A stretch of 64,000 nt of DNA from positions 149,146 to 213,145 of the forward strand of contig CALZID010000002.1 of NCBI GenBank assembly GCA_945787805.1. The letters run 5' to 3'. The notes under the pieces were generated by a model. The model was not told the origin of the DNA, did not search any database, and was given only the letters and a program-made list of their open reading frames with translations. The translations under genes and the position numbers were made by a program. Position 1 is the stretch's first letter. Every line of letters begins with the position of its first letter. This DNA is from an uncultured Clostridia bacterium. GTDB taxonomy: Bacteria > Bacillota > Clostridia > Oscillospirales > Acutalibacteraceae. Of the stretch, positions 8,427 to 17,018 are shown piece by piece.

Positions 8427-8703
8427 ATGCTTTTTCAATATGTTGGATAGATAATTTTACATCTACCCAATATGTTGTATTTTTGGAAAATTTTTGAGAA
8501 ATAATAGACAGATAAACAATATTTTGTTCAACATTTTGTCAATTTTTTAGAATATTTCTAACTAAAAAACGATTTTTTGTCGAATTTTAAACGCCATGTT
8601 CATAAAAATACTTCAAAAATTCGTCAAATTGCCAATTTTGATTTTATATTAAAGTGTAAAAATGTACAAAATACACAAATAATAAAAAATTATGAACAAA
8701 CTA
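8427..8703. other. AT-rich gene-free stretch
   Basis: No credible gene on either strand. The only long frame, starting at 8577, has no ribosome-binding site and runs through the promoter and structured RNA that follow. A 10-bp direct repeat CAATATGTTG occurs at 8436-8445 and 8468-8477. The sequence is strongly A/T-biased and could act as an upstream element for the following promoter. Confidence 0.5.
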
Positions 8704-8732
8704 TTGCTATTTTTAAGCAGAATTTGTATAAT
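8704..8732 (+). promoter_or_regulatory. Promoter of structured RNA / dockerin operon
   Basis: TTGCTA (8704-8709), a 17-bp spacer and a perfect TATAAT (8727-8732), preceded by an A/T-rich region. Predicted transcription start is near 8739. Confidence 0.7.
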
Positions 8733-8738
8733 TGTAAT

Positions 8739-9010
8739 AACCATAGGAATGGTGTAATGGGTGAAGTGCCCCCTTTTATAGAAAGGCGCGGTGTTTTCAC
8801 CTTATAGATACACATCCTAAGGTGACTCGGATGTGTATCATCAGTCTTCCGTAATTTTCGTATTTATACGGAAGATATGGAAGGCAGACCCGAGCAATTT
8901 AGAGCACTTTTGTCGAACTCTGCTGAATGTGACTTGAATTCACACAGCTGGGTCAGAGAGTGAGTGATTGATGCTCTCTAAAAGTCGGTTGCTATCGTAA
9001 CGACACAAAA
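8739..9010 (+). ncRNA. Candidate structured non-coding RNA or long structured leader
   Basis: A dense series of complementary segments follows the promoter. ACCAT/ATGGT is at about 8741-8754. GGTGAA (8760-8765) pairs TTCACC (8796-8801) around an inner CCTTT/AAAGG hairpin. A perfect 11-bp stem joins 8807-8817 and 8829-8839; its loop TAAGGTG (8818-8824) is complementary to CACCTTA (8798-8804), giving a pseudoknot or alternative fold. TCTTCCGTA (8845-8853) pairs TACGGAAGA (8867-8875). GACCC-g-AGC (8887-8895) closes with GCTGGGTC (8947-8954) over two inner hairpins. Then come AGAGAG/CTCTCT (8955-8979) and GTCGgTT/AACGAC (8984-9004). I do not recognise the class. A raiA-type RNA or a riboswitch-like leader are unverified options. 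Confidence 0.55.
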
Positions 9011-9032
9011 CAATTATGATAGAGCTATTAAA

Positions 9033-9058
9033 TTGCATACATATAATATATGTGGCAA
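9033..9058 (+). promoter_or_regulatory. Hairpin just upstream of dockerin-protein ribosome-binding site
   Basis: ACATATA-A-TATATGT (9039-9053) is a perfect palindrome flanked by TTGC and GCAA, so the stem can extend. It ends about 10 bases before AGGAGGAG (9068-9075). It could influence translation or mRNA stability. Confidence 0.4.
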
Positions 9059-9082
9059 AATATAATAGGAGGAGAAAATATT

Positions 9083-12000
9083 ATGAACAAAACGAAAAAA
9101 CTGTTAAGTGTTCTTCTCGCAGTTATTATGGCTTTGTCATGCATGACAGTTATGGCGTCAGCAGCAAGAACAAACTATAGAACTGTTAATGACCTTACAG
9201 CACTTAACGCTTATTCACCTTACGGTCAAGTTACAAGACTTTCAACCGAAGAGCGTACATCGATTATTTTCGACGCACTTGATAACATTCTCGTAAAAGC
9301 AAATATCAATATGGGCGAAGTATTCAATGTTCTCGGTTTGTCAGTTACAATCGACTTGACAAGTGTCGACAGACTTTGCTATTCGTTTGACACAATAGCT
9401 AACACCTTCTCGAACTTTTTGTTCTCAATTGCTAAGGCTATCGTTAACCTTGGTATTATTGAAGAGGTTAAATTCGACACATGGCAAACAGGTATGTCTC
9501 GTGACGCCACAGCTCAGTTTACAATTCTTACTGAAATTCTTGAGCTTCTCAGTAACAACAGTGGTGTTGTAAACACAGTTATCACATCAGGTAAACTCGA
9601 CCTTGGTCTTATTAAACTTGGCGATATGTCAGCAGTCGAAAAGGTTCTCGGCGACCTTCCCGGCCTTGTTAAGGGCTTGATTTTCCCGTTGCTCGAAAGA
9701 TGGGATGACGATGTTGCTTTGATTAAAGACTATGACAAAAAAGTTAAAGGCAACGGCAATGTTGAAACAGTTGTAAACGACAGAGTTAAGAAGCTCTTCA
9801 ATGACGATATGTCAATCACAACTGTTAAATATGACGCAGCAGGTAATATGACATCTGAACATACAAATATGCCATTTACAACAACTGCTCCTACTTTGGG
9901 AACTGTTGCAGCAGATACTGCATCAAGATATGTTTATGTTATGAGTGCTGCAACTCCTGTTCCGGGCACAACTCTTACACTTTATCACATTGTTGACAAT
10001 GCAGAAGCAGAAGCTCTTGCAAAGACTCCTGACGAAGTTAACGGCAGCCCCGCTGCTTACACATACTTCAAGGAAGCACAAACTTATGTAATGACTCAAG
10101 AAGTTGCAGGCAGCGATACATATGTTTGGAAAGCAACAGACAAACAGGGTAATACTTGGAGCTTGAAGTGGTACAATGATAATTCACCTCTTCTTCCCGG
10201 CTTCAACGGCAGCATGTTCGACCTCACAACAATGAGTGCAGGCGAGCTTCTCTACACATTCATTCCTGTAGTATTTGAGAAGATGGCTCCTGTTGTTCTC
10301 AACGGTTCAATGAAGAAAATCCTTGGCGGATTGTTCGGTGCTCAATACAACTATGTTGGTCAGGTTGGCGAAACCGCAGTTAGCGAACTTCCCGATGGAA
10401 CAGATGTATTCTTCACACAACCACAGGGCGAATATCTCTGGGAGTGGTCAGATTACAAAGTAATCAACGGTAACCACTACTATCGTTTTGAAGACCAGAT
10501 TTATGCAGCTGATCTTTCACAGGTTAATAACTATTTCGATATTATTAACTGGAATTATAAAATCACAGGCGACTTTATGAATGAGTTTATTCCGGCAAGC
10601 GCTTCAGACGCAGGTGTAAGAATGCTTCAAAAAGTTAACGACTTCCTTGTAAAAGTTGCTAACACAGTTCTTCTTCCAACAGCTGAAACAGATAACTGGA
10701 ATACTGATTATGTAGCTACATGGACTCGTCCGACATTCGCAACAGGCAACTCAAATCTTGTAGCTAATGTTAAGGCTCTTGCACAGGCATTCATCAAGCT
10801 TGCTCCGCAGCATATCTTCGGTTCTGACTATGCTACAAACCCAAGATGCTATTATAATCTTATGATTAGCAATAATAATGACGAAGTACTTGTTGGTATT
10901 GCAGCTCAGCTTGTTGACCTTATTATGCCTCAGATGTCACTTCCGTCAGCTGACAATATTCTTGCATCAGGTGCTAAAATCGGTGCAATCATTGCAGCAG
11001 TTGTTCGCGAATTGGCAGCACAGCTTGCACCTGAATATAATTTCGATGCACTTATTTATACAGACTACGGCACAACAGAAACTGATAAAGTTAAGTCTTT
11101 CGTTACAGGTAAAGACAGTAGCTATTGGCTTGATGTTTGTCTCACAATCGGTATCAATGTAGGCTTTGAATACCTTCGTGCATTCGCTGATATGGGTGAA
11201 GGCACAGCAGAATGGAATGCATTTGTTTCATACTCAGGCTACGGTGTTGACGGTAAGACTTATGCAGCAGGCTTAACAGCAGATCAACTCAGAACTGAGT
11301 GGGAAGGCATGCTCGACTATATCGTTGACTGGGCTCTCACAACAAACAAAGAATGGTCTTGGAAGATGGCTAACCTTGTTAATACATCAGGTTACACAAT
11401 CGACCTTGCAACAGCTCAAGACCCATGGGTAAAACTTGACACAATTCTCTTCAGTCTCATTCCGTTTGATGAAATTCTCACAATTACAACAAATAGCGAA
11501 TGTCCGACAAGACTTGAGAAGTTCCTTCGTTATGACCTTATCCTTGGTCTCGTTGACCTTCGTTGGGATGCTCTCATTGACACAATCCAGTTTAACGGTA
11601 CAAACAATTACTTCAGAACAGCTAATGTTCTTGACCAGGCAGCAAAACTTCTCAAGAATATTGTAAACGGTCTCTTCAAGAAACTTGGCGGCGGTTCATA
11701 TCAATTGATTCCGGCAGCAATCACAGACTTTGATACTCTTGCAGTACAGGCTAACATTGCAACTCTTGCAACTGAACTTGTTAAAGTACTCAACACTGCT
11801 TTGGTTACAAACGGCGGTTGTGACACATTGTTCCCGTTCCTTAACTTCTTCCTTGGTTGGAAGACAGACCCACAGGTTATCGCTGACCCAGTAATCTGGT
11901 CAGAATTCCGTGACGGTAATGACTATGCATTCCAGTGGACCAGCAACGGCGTATATCCGACAATGGATGCCGACAATACAAAGTTGATGATTCTTAACAA

Positions 12001-14458
12001 TTCATCAGGTATGCTTGAAACTCACAGAGGTTCATCTGTTACAGACCATGCATACGATATTCAGATTAAGAGCATTACATCTGATGCAACCGTAAACACA
12101 ATCACATTCAATTATGGCGACGGTCTCATCTCACCTTACGAAACACTTCCGGTTAAAATCGGTGGTACATATAAGGGTGAAGAAGCTGTTACAGCTACTA
12201 TCACTTATGAATACATCGGTAAAGACGGAAATCCTGTTGGCGGTACATTGTACACATCATACACATTCTTCGTTTCTAACCAATACGAAGACGCTAATAT
12301 CGAAGGCCGTCAAGCAGGCGACGATTCAGACGGTAAATACGGTATTGACCCATTCAAGGCATTCCAGTTCACAGAAGATGTATATACTACTATAACAACT
12401 TATGAACCGTCTTGTTGGGGTACAAACTCTGCTACTGGCGGTACATCTAACTACAAATACACTAACGCTCCCGACCCTGTAACCCGTGACTGTAACAACA
12501 ATATTACAGACAGCTCTAAAGCTATCAAAAAGAGCGGTTACGGTGACCAGTACTTTGAGTACTTCCAGAACAGAGACGGCGGTTGGGCATCTTCATTCCC
12601 GAAAAACGGCTCAACAAGCGGTAAGCTTTACTATGCTAAGACAGGCGTAACAGCTGAAACAGTACTCCCATACGGTGTTTATGATATGGGTCAGGTTGGT
12701 ATTAGATATAGCGATGATACAAAAGTTTGGAACATCGACTTTATTTACTACAACGACTATGACATCTATGATGTTTACACAGCTAACCTCTTCAATGCTT
12801 ACACAGCAGACCAGGTAACAGACGTTTCAGTTTATAACGAATATAATGATGCTTGGAAAGATATCGTTAAATACGCAACATACCCAATGATGACTAAGTC
12901 AAACGGCAATGCTGCAACTGACTATGTTGACACAATTATGCCGTACATTCCTGATGCTCTCACAAGATTTGAAGCAGCTAAGACAGCATTTGAAGAAGCT
13001 AAAGCAGCAGCAGAAGCTAACGGTTCAGCTGCAGCACTTCCTGAATATGTTCAAGGTCTTGAAGCTCAACTTGCTCTCGACGATGGCGACGGCGAAATTG
13101 AGATTAACTTCCAAGACTATGCATTCTATGAATACTTCAACTATGCTGACCTTAGAACAGCAGGTCGTAACCTTGCTAAGTCATACTATGCTCCTGATGT
13201 AATGGATAGCTACTACATCGTAGGTTCAGGTATCCGTCAGGCAGAGCTTGAAAAAGTTATCGCAGCTGAAACTAACAGCAATATCAAGAAGGGTATTGAA
13301 GCTACTAAGACAGCTAATGACCCCGATGCAGTTGCATCATCACAATTAGCTCATGATGAATGGAAAATGCCAATTCATACAAAGCTTTATGTTGACGACT
13401 TTACTGCTCGTCTTGCATACTACAAGACATTCGTTAACGATTCAGTTAAAGAAGCTGCTGACATGGTTTACTTCCTTAACCAAGAAATCGCTCATGTTGA
13501 AGCTCAAGGTCTCAGCGCAGCTGACTACACAGCAGCTTCATGGGCAGACTTGGCAGACGCTCTTGCAGCAGCTAAGACTGCAGCAGCAAGCGAAACTCTC
13601 AACTCTAAGCTCTTCCAGGCTAAGTGGGATTTGATGGTTGCTTATAAGAACCTTCTTAAGAAGACTGATTCTGCTATTGAATCAGGCGCAACAGCAAATC
13701 TTATTGCTCTTGTAGAAAAAGCTAACGCAATCTTCGCTATGACTTACGAAGATATCACACTTACAGAAGCAGCAGCAGCTAAGATGACTAAGGACGAAGC
13801 TCTCGGTCACCTTATCAGAGCAGTAGGTTACTACTATACAGGTGAAGACGGAAAGACATGGAATCTCTATGACAATTCAGCTCGTGAGTACATTGATAAT
13901 GACCGTCCGAACAGAACATCTAACATTGCTAAGATTAAAGCATGTGAAACTAACCTTACAGCAGCTCTTGCATACTTCGTAACAGCAACAGCTCTTCCTG
14001 AGCTCGGCGTTGTTAGCGGTTCAACAGGTGCATTCGGCGACATTGTAACAGATGAAGCAGGCGTAAAAACAGGTTACATCTACGGTGTGGATGCCGGTGG
14101 CGATGTTAACGCATACTTCGAACTTGTTGACCCATCAGCAGGTACAGTTAAATGGACAGCAAGCGCAGGCGGCTCAACAAACGGTACAGGCGCAGTTGCA
14201 ACAGTTAAAGACAACAACGGCAACGAAGTAGCAGTTTACACACTTGTTATCTTCGGTGACGTCAACGGCGACGGTGCAATCACTGCAACAGACGGTAACG
14301 CCGTTAATTCTGCTGCGTTAGGCGGTAGCATTGAAGCAGGAGCAAAGGCTTTTGCAGCTGATGTAAATGGTGATGCAGCTATTACAGCAACAGACGGTAA
14401 CGCCGTTAATTCTGCTGCATTGGGTGGTAGCATTTCAGTAAACCCATTCATTAAATAA
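9083..14458 (+). CDS. Giant secreted protein with FIVAR-like and C-terminal dockerin-like modules
   Basis: A 1791-aa secreted protein. ATG 9083 follows AGGAGGAG and opens a signal peptide (MNKTKKLLSVLLAVIMAL, cleavage near ASAA). About 1400 residues form a large domain I do not recognise, rich in Asn, Thr, Asp and aromatic residues. Near residues 1451-1526 a helical segment contains DYTAASWADLADALAAAKTAA, typical of FIVAR modules. The C-terminus (about 1725-1788) has two Ca-binding loops, DVNGDGAITATD and DVNGDAAITATD, each followed by GNAVNSAALGGS: a dockerin-like pair. The second loop has Ala in place of the usual Gly. Codon use leans to ACA, GCT and GAC and suggests high expression. No catalytic motif seen. 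No cohesin occurs in the window. Confidence 0.85.
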   Translation: MNKTKKLLSVLLAVIMALSCMTVMASAARTNYRTVNDLTALNAYSPYGQVTRLSTEERTSIIFDALDNILVKANINMGEVFNVLGLSVTIDLTSVDRLCYSFDTIANTFSNFLFSIAKAIVNLGIIEEVKFDTWQTGMSRDATAQFTILTEILELLSNNSGVVNTVITSGKLDLGLIKLGDMSAVEKVLGDLPGLVKGLIFPLLERWDDDVALIKDYDKKVKGNGNVETVVNDRVKKLFNDDMSITTVKYDAAGNMTSEHTNMPFTTTAPTLGTVAADTASRYVYVMSAATPVPGTTLTLYHIVDNAEAEALAKTPDEVNGSPAAYTYFKEAQTYVMTQEVAGSDTYVWKATDKQGNTWSLKWYNDNSPLLPGFNGSMFDLTTMSAGELLYTFIPVVFEKMAPVVLNGSMKKILGGLFGAQYNYVGQVGETAVSELPDGTDVFFTQPQGEYLWEWSDYKVINGNHYYRFEDQIYAADLSQVNNYFDIINWNYKITGDFMNEFIPASASDAGVRMLQKVNDFLVKVANTVLLPTAETDNWNTDYVATWTRPTFATGNSNLVANVKALAQAFIKLAPQHIFGSDYATNPRCYYNLMISNNNDEVLVGIAAQLVDLIMPQMSLPSADNILASGAKIGAIIAAVVRELAAQLAPEYNFDALIYTDYGTTETDKVKSFVTGKDSSYWLDVCLTIGINVGFEYLRAFADMGEGTAEWNAFVSYSGYGVDGKTYAAGLTADQLRTEWEGMLDYIVDWALTTNKEWSWKMANLVNTSGYTIDLATAQDPWVKLDTILFSLIPFDEILTITTNSECPTRLEKFLRYDLILGLVDLRWDALIDTIQFNGTNNYFRTANVLDQAAKLLKNIVNGLFKKLGGGSYQLIPAAITDFDTLAVQANIATLATELVKVLNTALVTNGGCDTLFPFLNFFLGWKTDPQVIADPVIWSEFRDGNDYAFQWTSNGVYPTMDADNTKLMILNNSSGMLETHRGSSVTDHAYDIQIKSITSDATVNTITFNYGDGLISPYETLPVKIGGTYKGEEAVTATITYEYIGKDGNPVGGTLYTSYTFFVSNQYEDANIEGRQAGDDSDGKYGIDPFKAFQFTEDVYTTITTYEPSCWGTNSATGGTSNYKYTNAPDPVTRDCNNNITDSSKAIKKSGYGDQYFEYFQNRDGGWASSFPKNGSTSGKLYYAKTGVTAETVLPYGVYDMGQVGIRYSDDTKVWNIDFIYYNDYDIYDVYTANLFNAYTADQVTDVSVYNEYNDAWKDIVKYATYPMMTKSNGNAATDYVDTIMPYIPDALTRFEAAKTAFEEAKAAAEANGSAAALPEYVQGLEAQLALDDGDGEIEINFQDYAFYEYFNYADLRTAGRNLAKSYYAPDVMDSYYIVGSGIRQAELEKVIAAETNSNIKKGIEATKTANDPDAVASSQLAHDEWKMPIHTKLYVDDFTARLAYYKTFVNDSVKEAADMVYFLNQEIAHVEAQGLSAADYTAASWADLADALAAAKTAAASETLNSKLFQAKWDLMVAYKNLLKKTDSAIESGATANLIALVEKANAIFAMTYEDITLTEAAAAKMTKDEALGHLIRAVGYYYTGEDGKTWNLYDNSAREYIDNDRPNRTSNIAKIKACETNLTAALAYFVTATALPELGVVSGSTGAFGDIVTDEAGVKTGYIYGVDAGGDVNAYFELVDPSAGTVKWTASAGGSTNGTGAVATVKDNNGNEVAVYTLVIFGDVNGDGAITATDGNAVNSAALGGSIEAGAKAFAADVNGDAAITATDGNAVNSAALGGSISVNPFIK
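14285..14418 (+). repeat. Duplicated dockerin-repeat DNA
   Basis: Two identical 32-nt segments, 14285-14316 and 14387-14418, lie 102 nt (34 codons) apart and encode the second half of each Ca-binding repeat. Identity at the nucleotide level points to recent duplication or gene conversion. Confidence 0.9.
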
Positions 14459-14479
14459 TTTTAGCAAAATCCAAAATAG

Positions 14480-14505
14480 GAGTCAGCGTGGAAACACGCT
14501 GACTC
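14480..14505 (+). promoter_or_regulatory. Intercistronic hairpin after the dockerin gene
   Basis: A perfect 11-bp stem (14480-14490 with 14495-14505) is capped by a GAAA tetraloop. There is no T-tract, so it is more likely an mRNA processing or stabilising element than a terminator. Confidence 0.6.
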
Positions 14506-14538
14506 ACACACAAAAAAATTTATTGGAGGAAAACAATA

Positions 14539-15906
14539 ATGAAATTCTCAAAAAGATTATTGAGTCTTTTCCTTGCTGTAGTAATGCTTGCTTCAGTATT
14601 CACTGTTATGGCTTCTGCTTATACAAGAGTACCGACAGAAGGAACAGCAGATATTGATGTAAAATACACTGTTGAAAAAGTTCCTACTGTTCCTGCAACA
14701 GATGCCGGTTCATTTGAATATACTGCTGACAACATTTATGCAGTAACTGTATGGATGAAATCAGCAAAACCAGTTGATACTCTTGTTGTTCCTTACCATT
14801 TCAACAAGGCTCATTTCGCACCGATTATGCTTGTTGACGATATGGGACTTACATATCCGACCGGAGCAGGTTTTGGTGTAGATAATTACTATGCAAACAT
14901 GAGTGAAGGAATTCTTTATGCATACTCACTTGGTGATTATATGAATAACACAGGTATGTATAAAGCAAACGGTGATACAGCAACAACAAAGGCTCTCGCA
15001 AAATGTATCGGTATTGGTAGCTCGCAGGCAAAGCCTATAAAGATTACATCTGAACTTGTTTCTCCTGACCACCCATTATATTACAAATGGGGTGCAGGAC
15101 TTCTTTCTGATACAGGTGTACTGTATGCTAAAATTGATGTAGCTACCAATGAAAAGACAGCATATCTTAATACAATTTCAGGTATTACAACAGATACAGG
15201 CTGGAACAGAATGTTTACAGTCTATTTTGAAACACTTCCGGGTGTTACAGATGCAGATGTAATTGGCGATGAGTTTGGTGTATTTATCGATAGTGAAGAC
15301 AATACACTTGACGGTGACTACGATGGTGTTGGGTTAGGTTATTTCCAAGGTGCAACAAATTATGACCCTCTGCGTCCAACAATGAACTGTGTTTCAAATG
15401 CTGTAATTACAGCTCCTGCTTCACCTGTTAAAGAAAAGAGCGCACAAATCAGATTCAACGGCACAGAAACAGCAGGCACAGGCTCAGCTAACTTCGATGT
15501 CAGAACTCGTGCATATATTTCTAAAGCAGATTTAGCAACTATTCTCGGCGTTGCTGAAGCAGATGTTGAAACAGCAGCTAAAGCAGCAGGCGCAAATCTT
15601 CAAGTAGGTTTCGTATATCAGGCAACATCAGCAGGCGCATTTAATATTGATGCAGCTAAAGCAGCAGCTACCGCAGGCGCAACAACAGGTACTTACTTCG
15701 TTAAACCTGTTACTTATGTACAGCGCAGCGGCTCAGACTATGTATGGACTTGTCTCATCACAGGTGCAGACTATGCTGACGGTGTTGACTCTCTTGCATA
15801 TATTAACTACAATGGTACTATGTACTTCCTTGATGCACCGGCATCAGCTAATTTCGGTAGTTTGTATGGCACATATTATCCGCAATATGTAGCTTCTCTT
15901 TCATAA
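14539..15906 (+). CDS. Secreted protein of unknown function, partner of the dockerin protein
   Basis: A 455-aa protein with a signal peptide MKFSKRLLSLFLAVVMLA ending near ASAY, closely resembling that of the upstream giant protein. The mature part is beta-rich. Residues about 35-260 hold a segment reading YAVTVWMKSAKPVDTLVVP and later FTVYFETLPGVTDADV, which loosely resembles cohesin-type or other Ig-like surface folds; this is a weak impression. Residues 310-455 form an Ala-rich second domain. There is no lipobox, sortase signal or dockerin. It is 80 nt after the giant gene, across a strong hairpin, with SD TTGGAGGAAA. It shares the GCA/ACA-rich codon style of its neighbour. Confidence 0.75.
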   Translation: MKFSKRLLSLFLAVVMLASVFTVMASAYTRVPTEGTADIDVKYTVEKVPTVPATDAGSFEYTADNIYAVTVWMKSAKPVDTLVVPYHFNKAHFAPIMLVDDMGLTYPTGAGFGVDNYYANMSEGILYAYSLGDYMNNTGMYKANGDTATTKALAKCIGIGSSQAKPIKITSELVSPDHPLYYKWGAGLLSDTGVLYAKIDVATNEKTAYLNTISGITTDTGWNRMFTVYFETLPGVTDADVIGDEFGVFIDSEDNTLDGDYDGVGLGYFQGATNYDPLRPTMNCVSNAVITAPASPVKEKSAQIRFNGTETAGTGSANFDVRTRAYISKADLATILGVAEADVETAAKAAGANLQVGFVYQATSAGAFNIDAAKAAATAGATTGTYFVKPVTYVQRSGSDYVWTCLITGADYADGVDSLAYINYNGTMYFLDAPASANFGSLYGTYYPQYVASLS

Positions 15907-15981
15907 GAGTTAGAGAATTAAGCTATTCATATTTACTATAATATTAAAATCATACAAAATTATTGAAAGGAGCATATAAAT

Positions 15982-16095
15982 ATGCGTGAATATATAACAC
16001 CGGATTTCGATGTAACAATCTACGAAATCGAAGATGTAATTACTTTGTCATTTACTGACAATGACCCTGACGGAGATGCAGGTTGGTGGGGTTAA
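15982..16095 (+). CDS. 37-aa acidic peptide, RiPP-precursor-like or EF-loop-like
   Basis: A short gene with a strong SD (AAAGGAG, 15966-15972) nine bases before ATG and a perfect terminator after it. The product begins MREYITPDFDVTIYEIEDV and ends DNDPDGDAGWWG. It has ten acidic residues and one Arg, no Cys and no signal peptide. The opening pattern (K/R)EYIxPxFxV...EDVIT resembles small uncharacterised peptides that I recall from gut Clostridia and Bacteroidia; I cannot verify this here. The tail contains DNDPDG, the core of a Ca-binding loop. A leader-plus-core precursor or a small structural peptide are both possible. A TATAAT at 15937-15942 might give it a weak private promoter. Confidence 0.7.
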   Translation: MREYITPDFDVTIYEIEDVITLSFTDNDPDGDAGWWG

Positions 16096-16142
16096 TCATC
16101 CCCCGGCTGACATCTTTGTCGGTTACAATAAAAACAATTTTT

Positions 16143-16170
16143 CCCCAAGGGTTATCCCTTGGGGTTTTTT
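16143..16170 (+). terminator. Rho-independent terminator of the dockerin operon
   Basis: Stem CCCCAAGGG / CCCTTGGGG, loop TTAT, then six T. It lies 47 bases after the 37-aa peptide stop. Confidence 0.96.
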
Positions 16171-16218
16171 CTTTGCATAACAAAATATTAAAATTTTATT
16201 ACATTATATCTTATTTTG

Positions 16219-16248
16219 TTGACAAAAATATTTTTAAATACTTATAAT
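16219..16248 (+). promoter_or_regulatory. Promoter of FHA-FtsW-PBP operon
   Basis: Perfect TTGACA (16219-16224) and TATAAT (16243-16248) with an 18-bp spacer. Confidence 0.8.
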
Positions 16249-16280
16249 TATATTAAATAACATCATAAGGGGGCTTAAAA

Positions 16281-16994
16281 ATGGCAGAAATTGAATATAT
16301 TATGAGATATGTTCTCTGCATTCTTGCAATTGCGGTTATATTCAACTGCGTGTGGTCCCTTATCCGCCTGAAACCCGATAAAAAAGTATACGCCCTGCTT
16401 GTTGATATGGCAAACGAGAAGCAATATCCCATAAATTGCTATGAAACCTCCGTGGGCAGAAGCCGCCACTGTGATGTGGTTTTTACAAACTCCACCGTTT
16501 CTCGCTCCCACGCCGTTGTGGCTCTAAGAAAAGACGGATTTTATGTTTTCGACACCGAGTCAAAAACCGGTGTTTATGTAAATGACGAAAAAATAGAAAA
16601 AAAGAAAAAGCTTCAGGACGGCGATATTATCGCATTCGGCACAGCCTTTATGAAATTCTATATGGGCAGTGAAGCCGACCGTGACATAAAGCACGAGAAA
16701 AACGAAAAAGAGCTTTGCCCGAGACTTGTAAACATTATGGACGACACCGAATTTGATTTAGACGGCGATTTTATTACTATCGGCAGAGAAGCAGGCAGTA
16801 ATATTGAGATTTCCGCAAGATATGTTTCACGAAGACAGGCAGAGATATTTAAAGAAAAAAACCGCTGGTACATTGAAGATTTCGGCAGTGTGGTAAAAAC
16901 AACCGTAAACGGTGAGAAAATTTATTCTCCTACCGAGCTTCGTGACGGCGATGTGATTAAAATCGGGGATTTTGCATTTCTCTATGAAGAATAA
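16281..16994 (+). CDS. Membrane-anchored protein with two FHA domains
   Basis: A 237-aa protein with one N-terminal membrane segment (about residues 8-28) and a cytoplasmic part carrying two forkhead-associated domains that bind phosphothreonine peptides. FHA1 (about 55-110) shows VGRSRHCDVVF, VSRSHAVV and GVYVNDEKI. FHA2 (about 155-235) shows IGREAGSNIEI, VSRRQAEI and TTVNGEKI. SD is AGGGGG. It leads an operon with an FtsW/RodA-type flippase-polymerase and a PBP, the arrangement in which FHA proteins couple Ser/Thr kinase signals to peptidoglycan synthesis. No kinase or phosphatase gene is present in this window. Confidence 0.9.
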   Translation: MAEIEYIMRYVLCILAIAVIFNCVWSLIRLKPDKKVYALLVDMANEKQYPINCYETSVGRSRHCDVVFTNSTVSRSHAVVALRKDGFYVFDTESKTGVYVNDEKIEKKKKLQDGDIIAFGTAFMKFYMGSEADRDIKHEKNEKELCPRLVNIMDDTEFDLDGDFITIGREAGSNIEISARYVSRRQAEIFKEKNRWYIEDFGSVVKTTVNGEKIYSPTELRDGDVIKIGDFAFLYEE

Positions 16995-17018
16995 ATAAAA
17001 CAGAAAGTCGGTGATGAT

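Noticed and set aside
8577-8807. 76-aa open frame before the dockerin operon
   Set aside because: No ribosome-binding site, AT-rich nonsense composition, and it runs through a consensus promoter and the structured RNA.
9042-9047. TATAAT as a second promoter for the giant gene
   Set aside because: It lies inside a palindrome and no acceptable -35 occurs 16-18 bp upstream.
10878-13634. Several 75-100-aa frames inside the giant dockerin gene
   Set aside because: They are out-of-frame shadows of a strongly coding sequence, without SD sites.
16822-16835. TGTTTCACGAAG as a third parS
   Set aside because: Only the left half-site matches; the right arm of the palindrome is absent.
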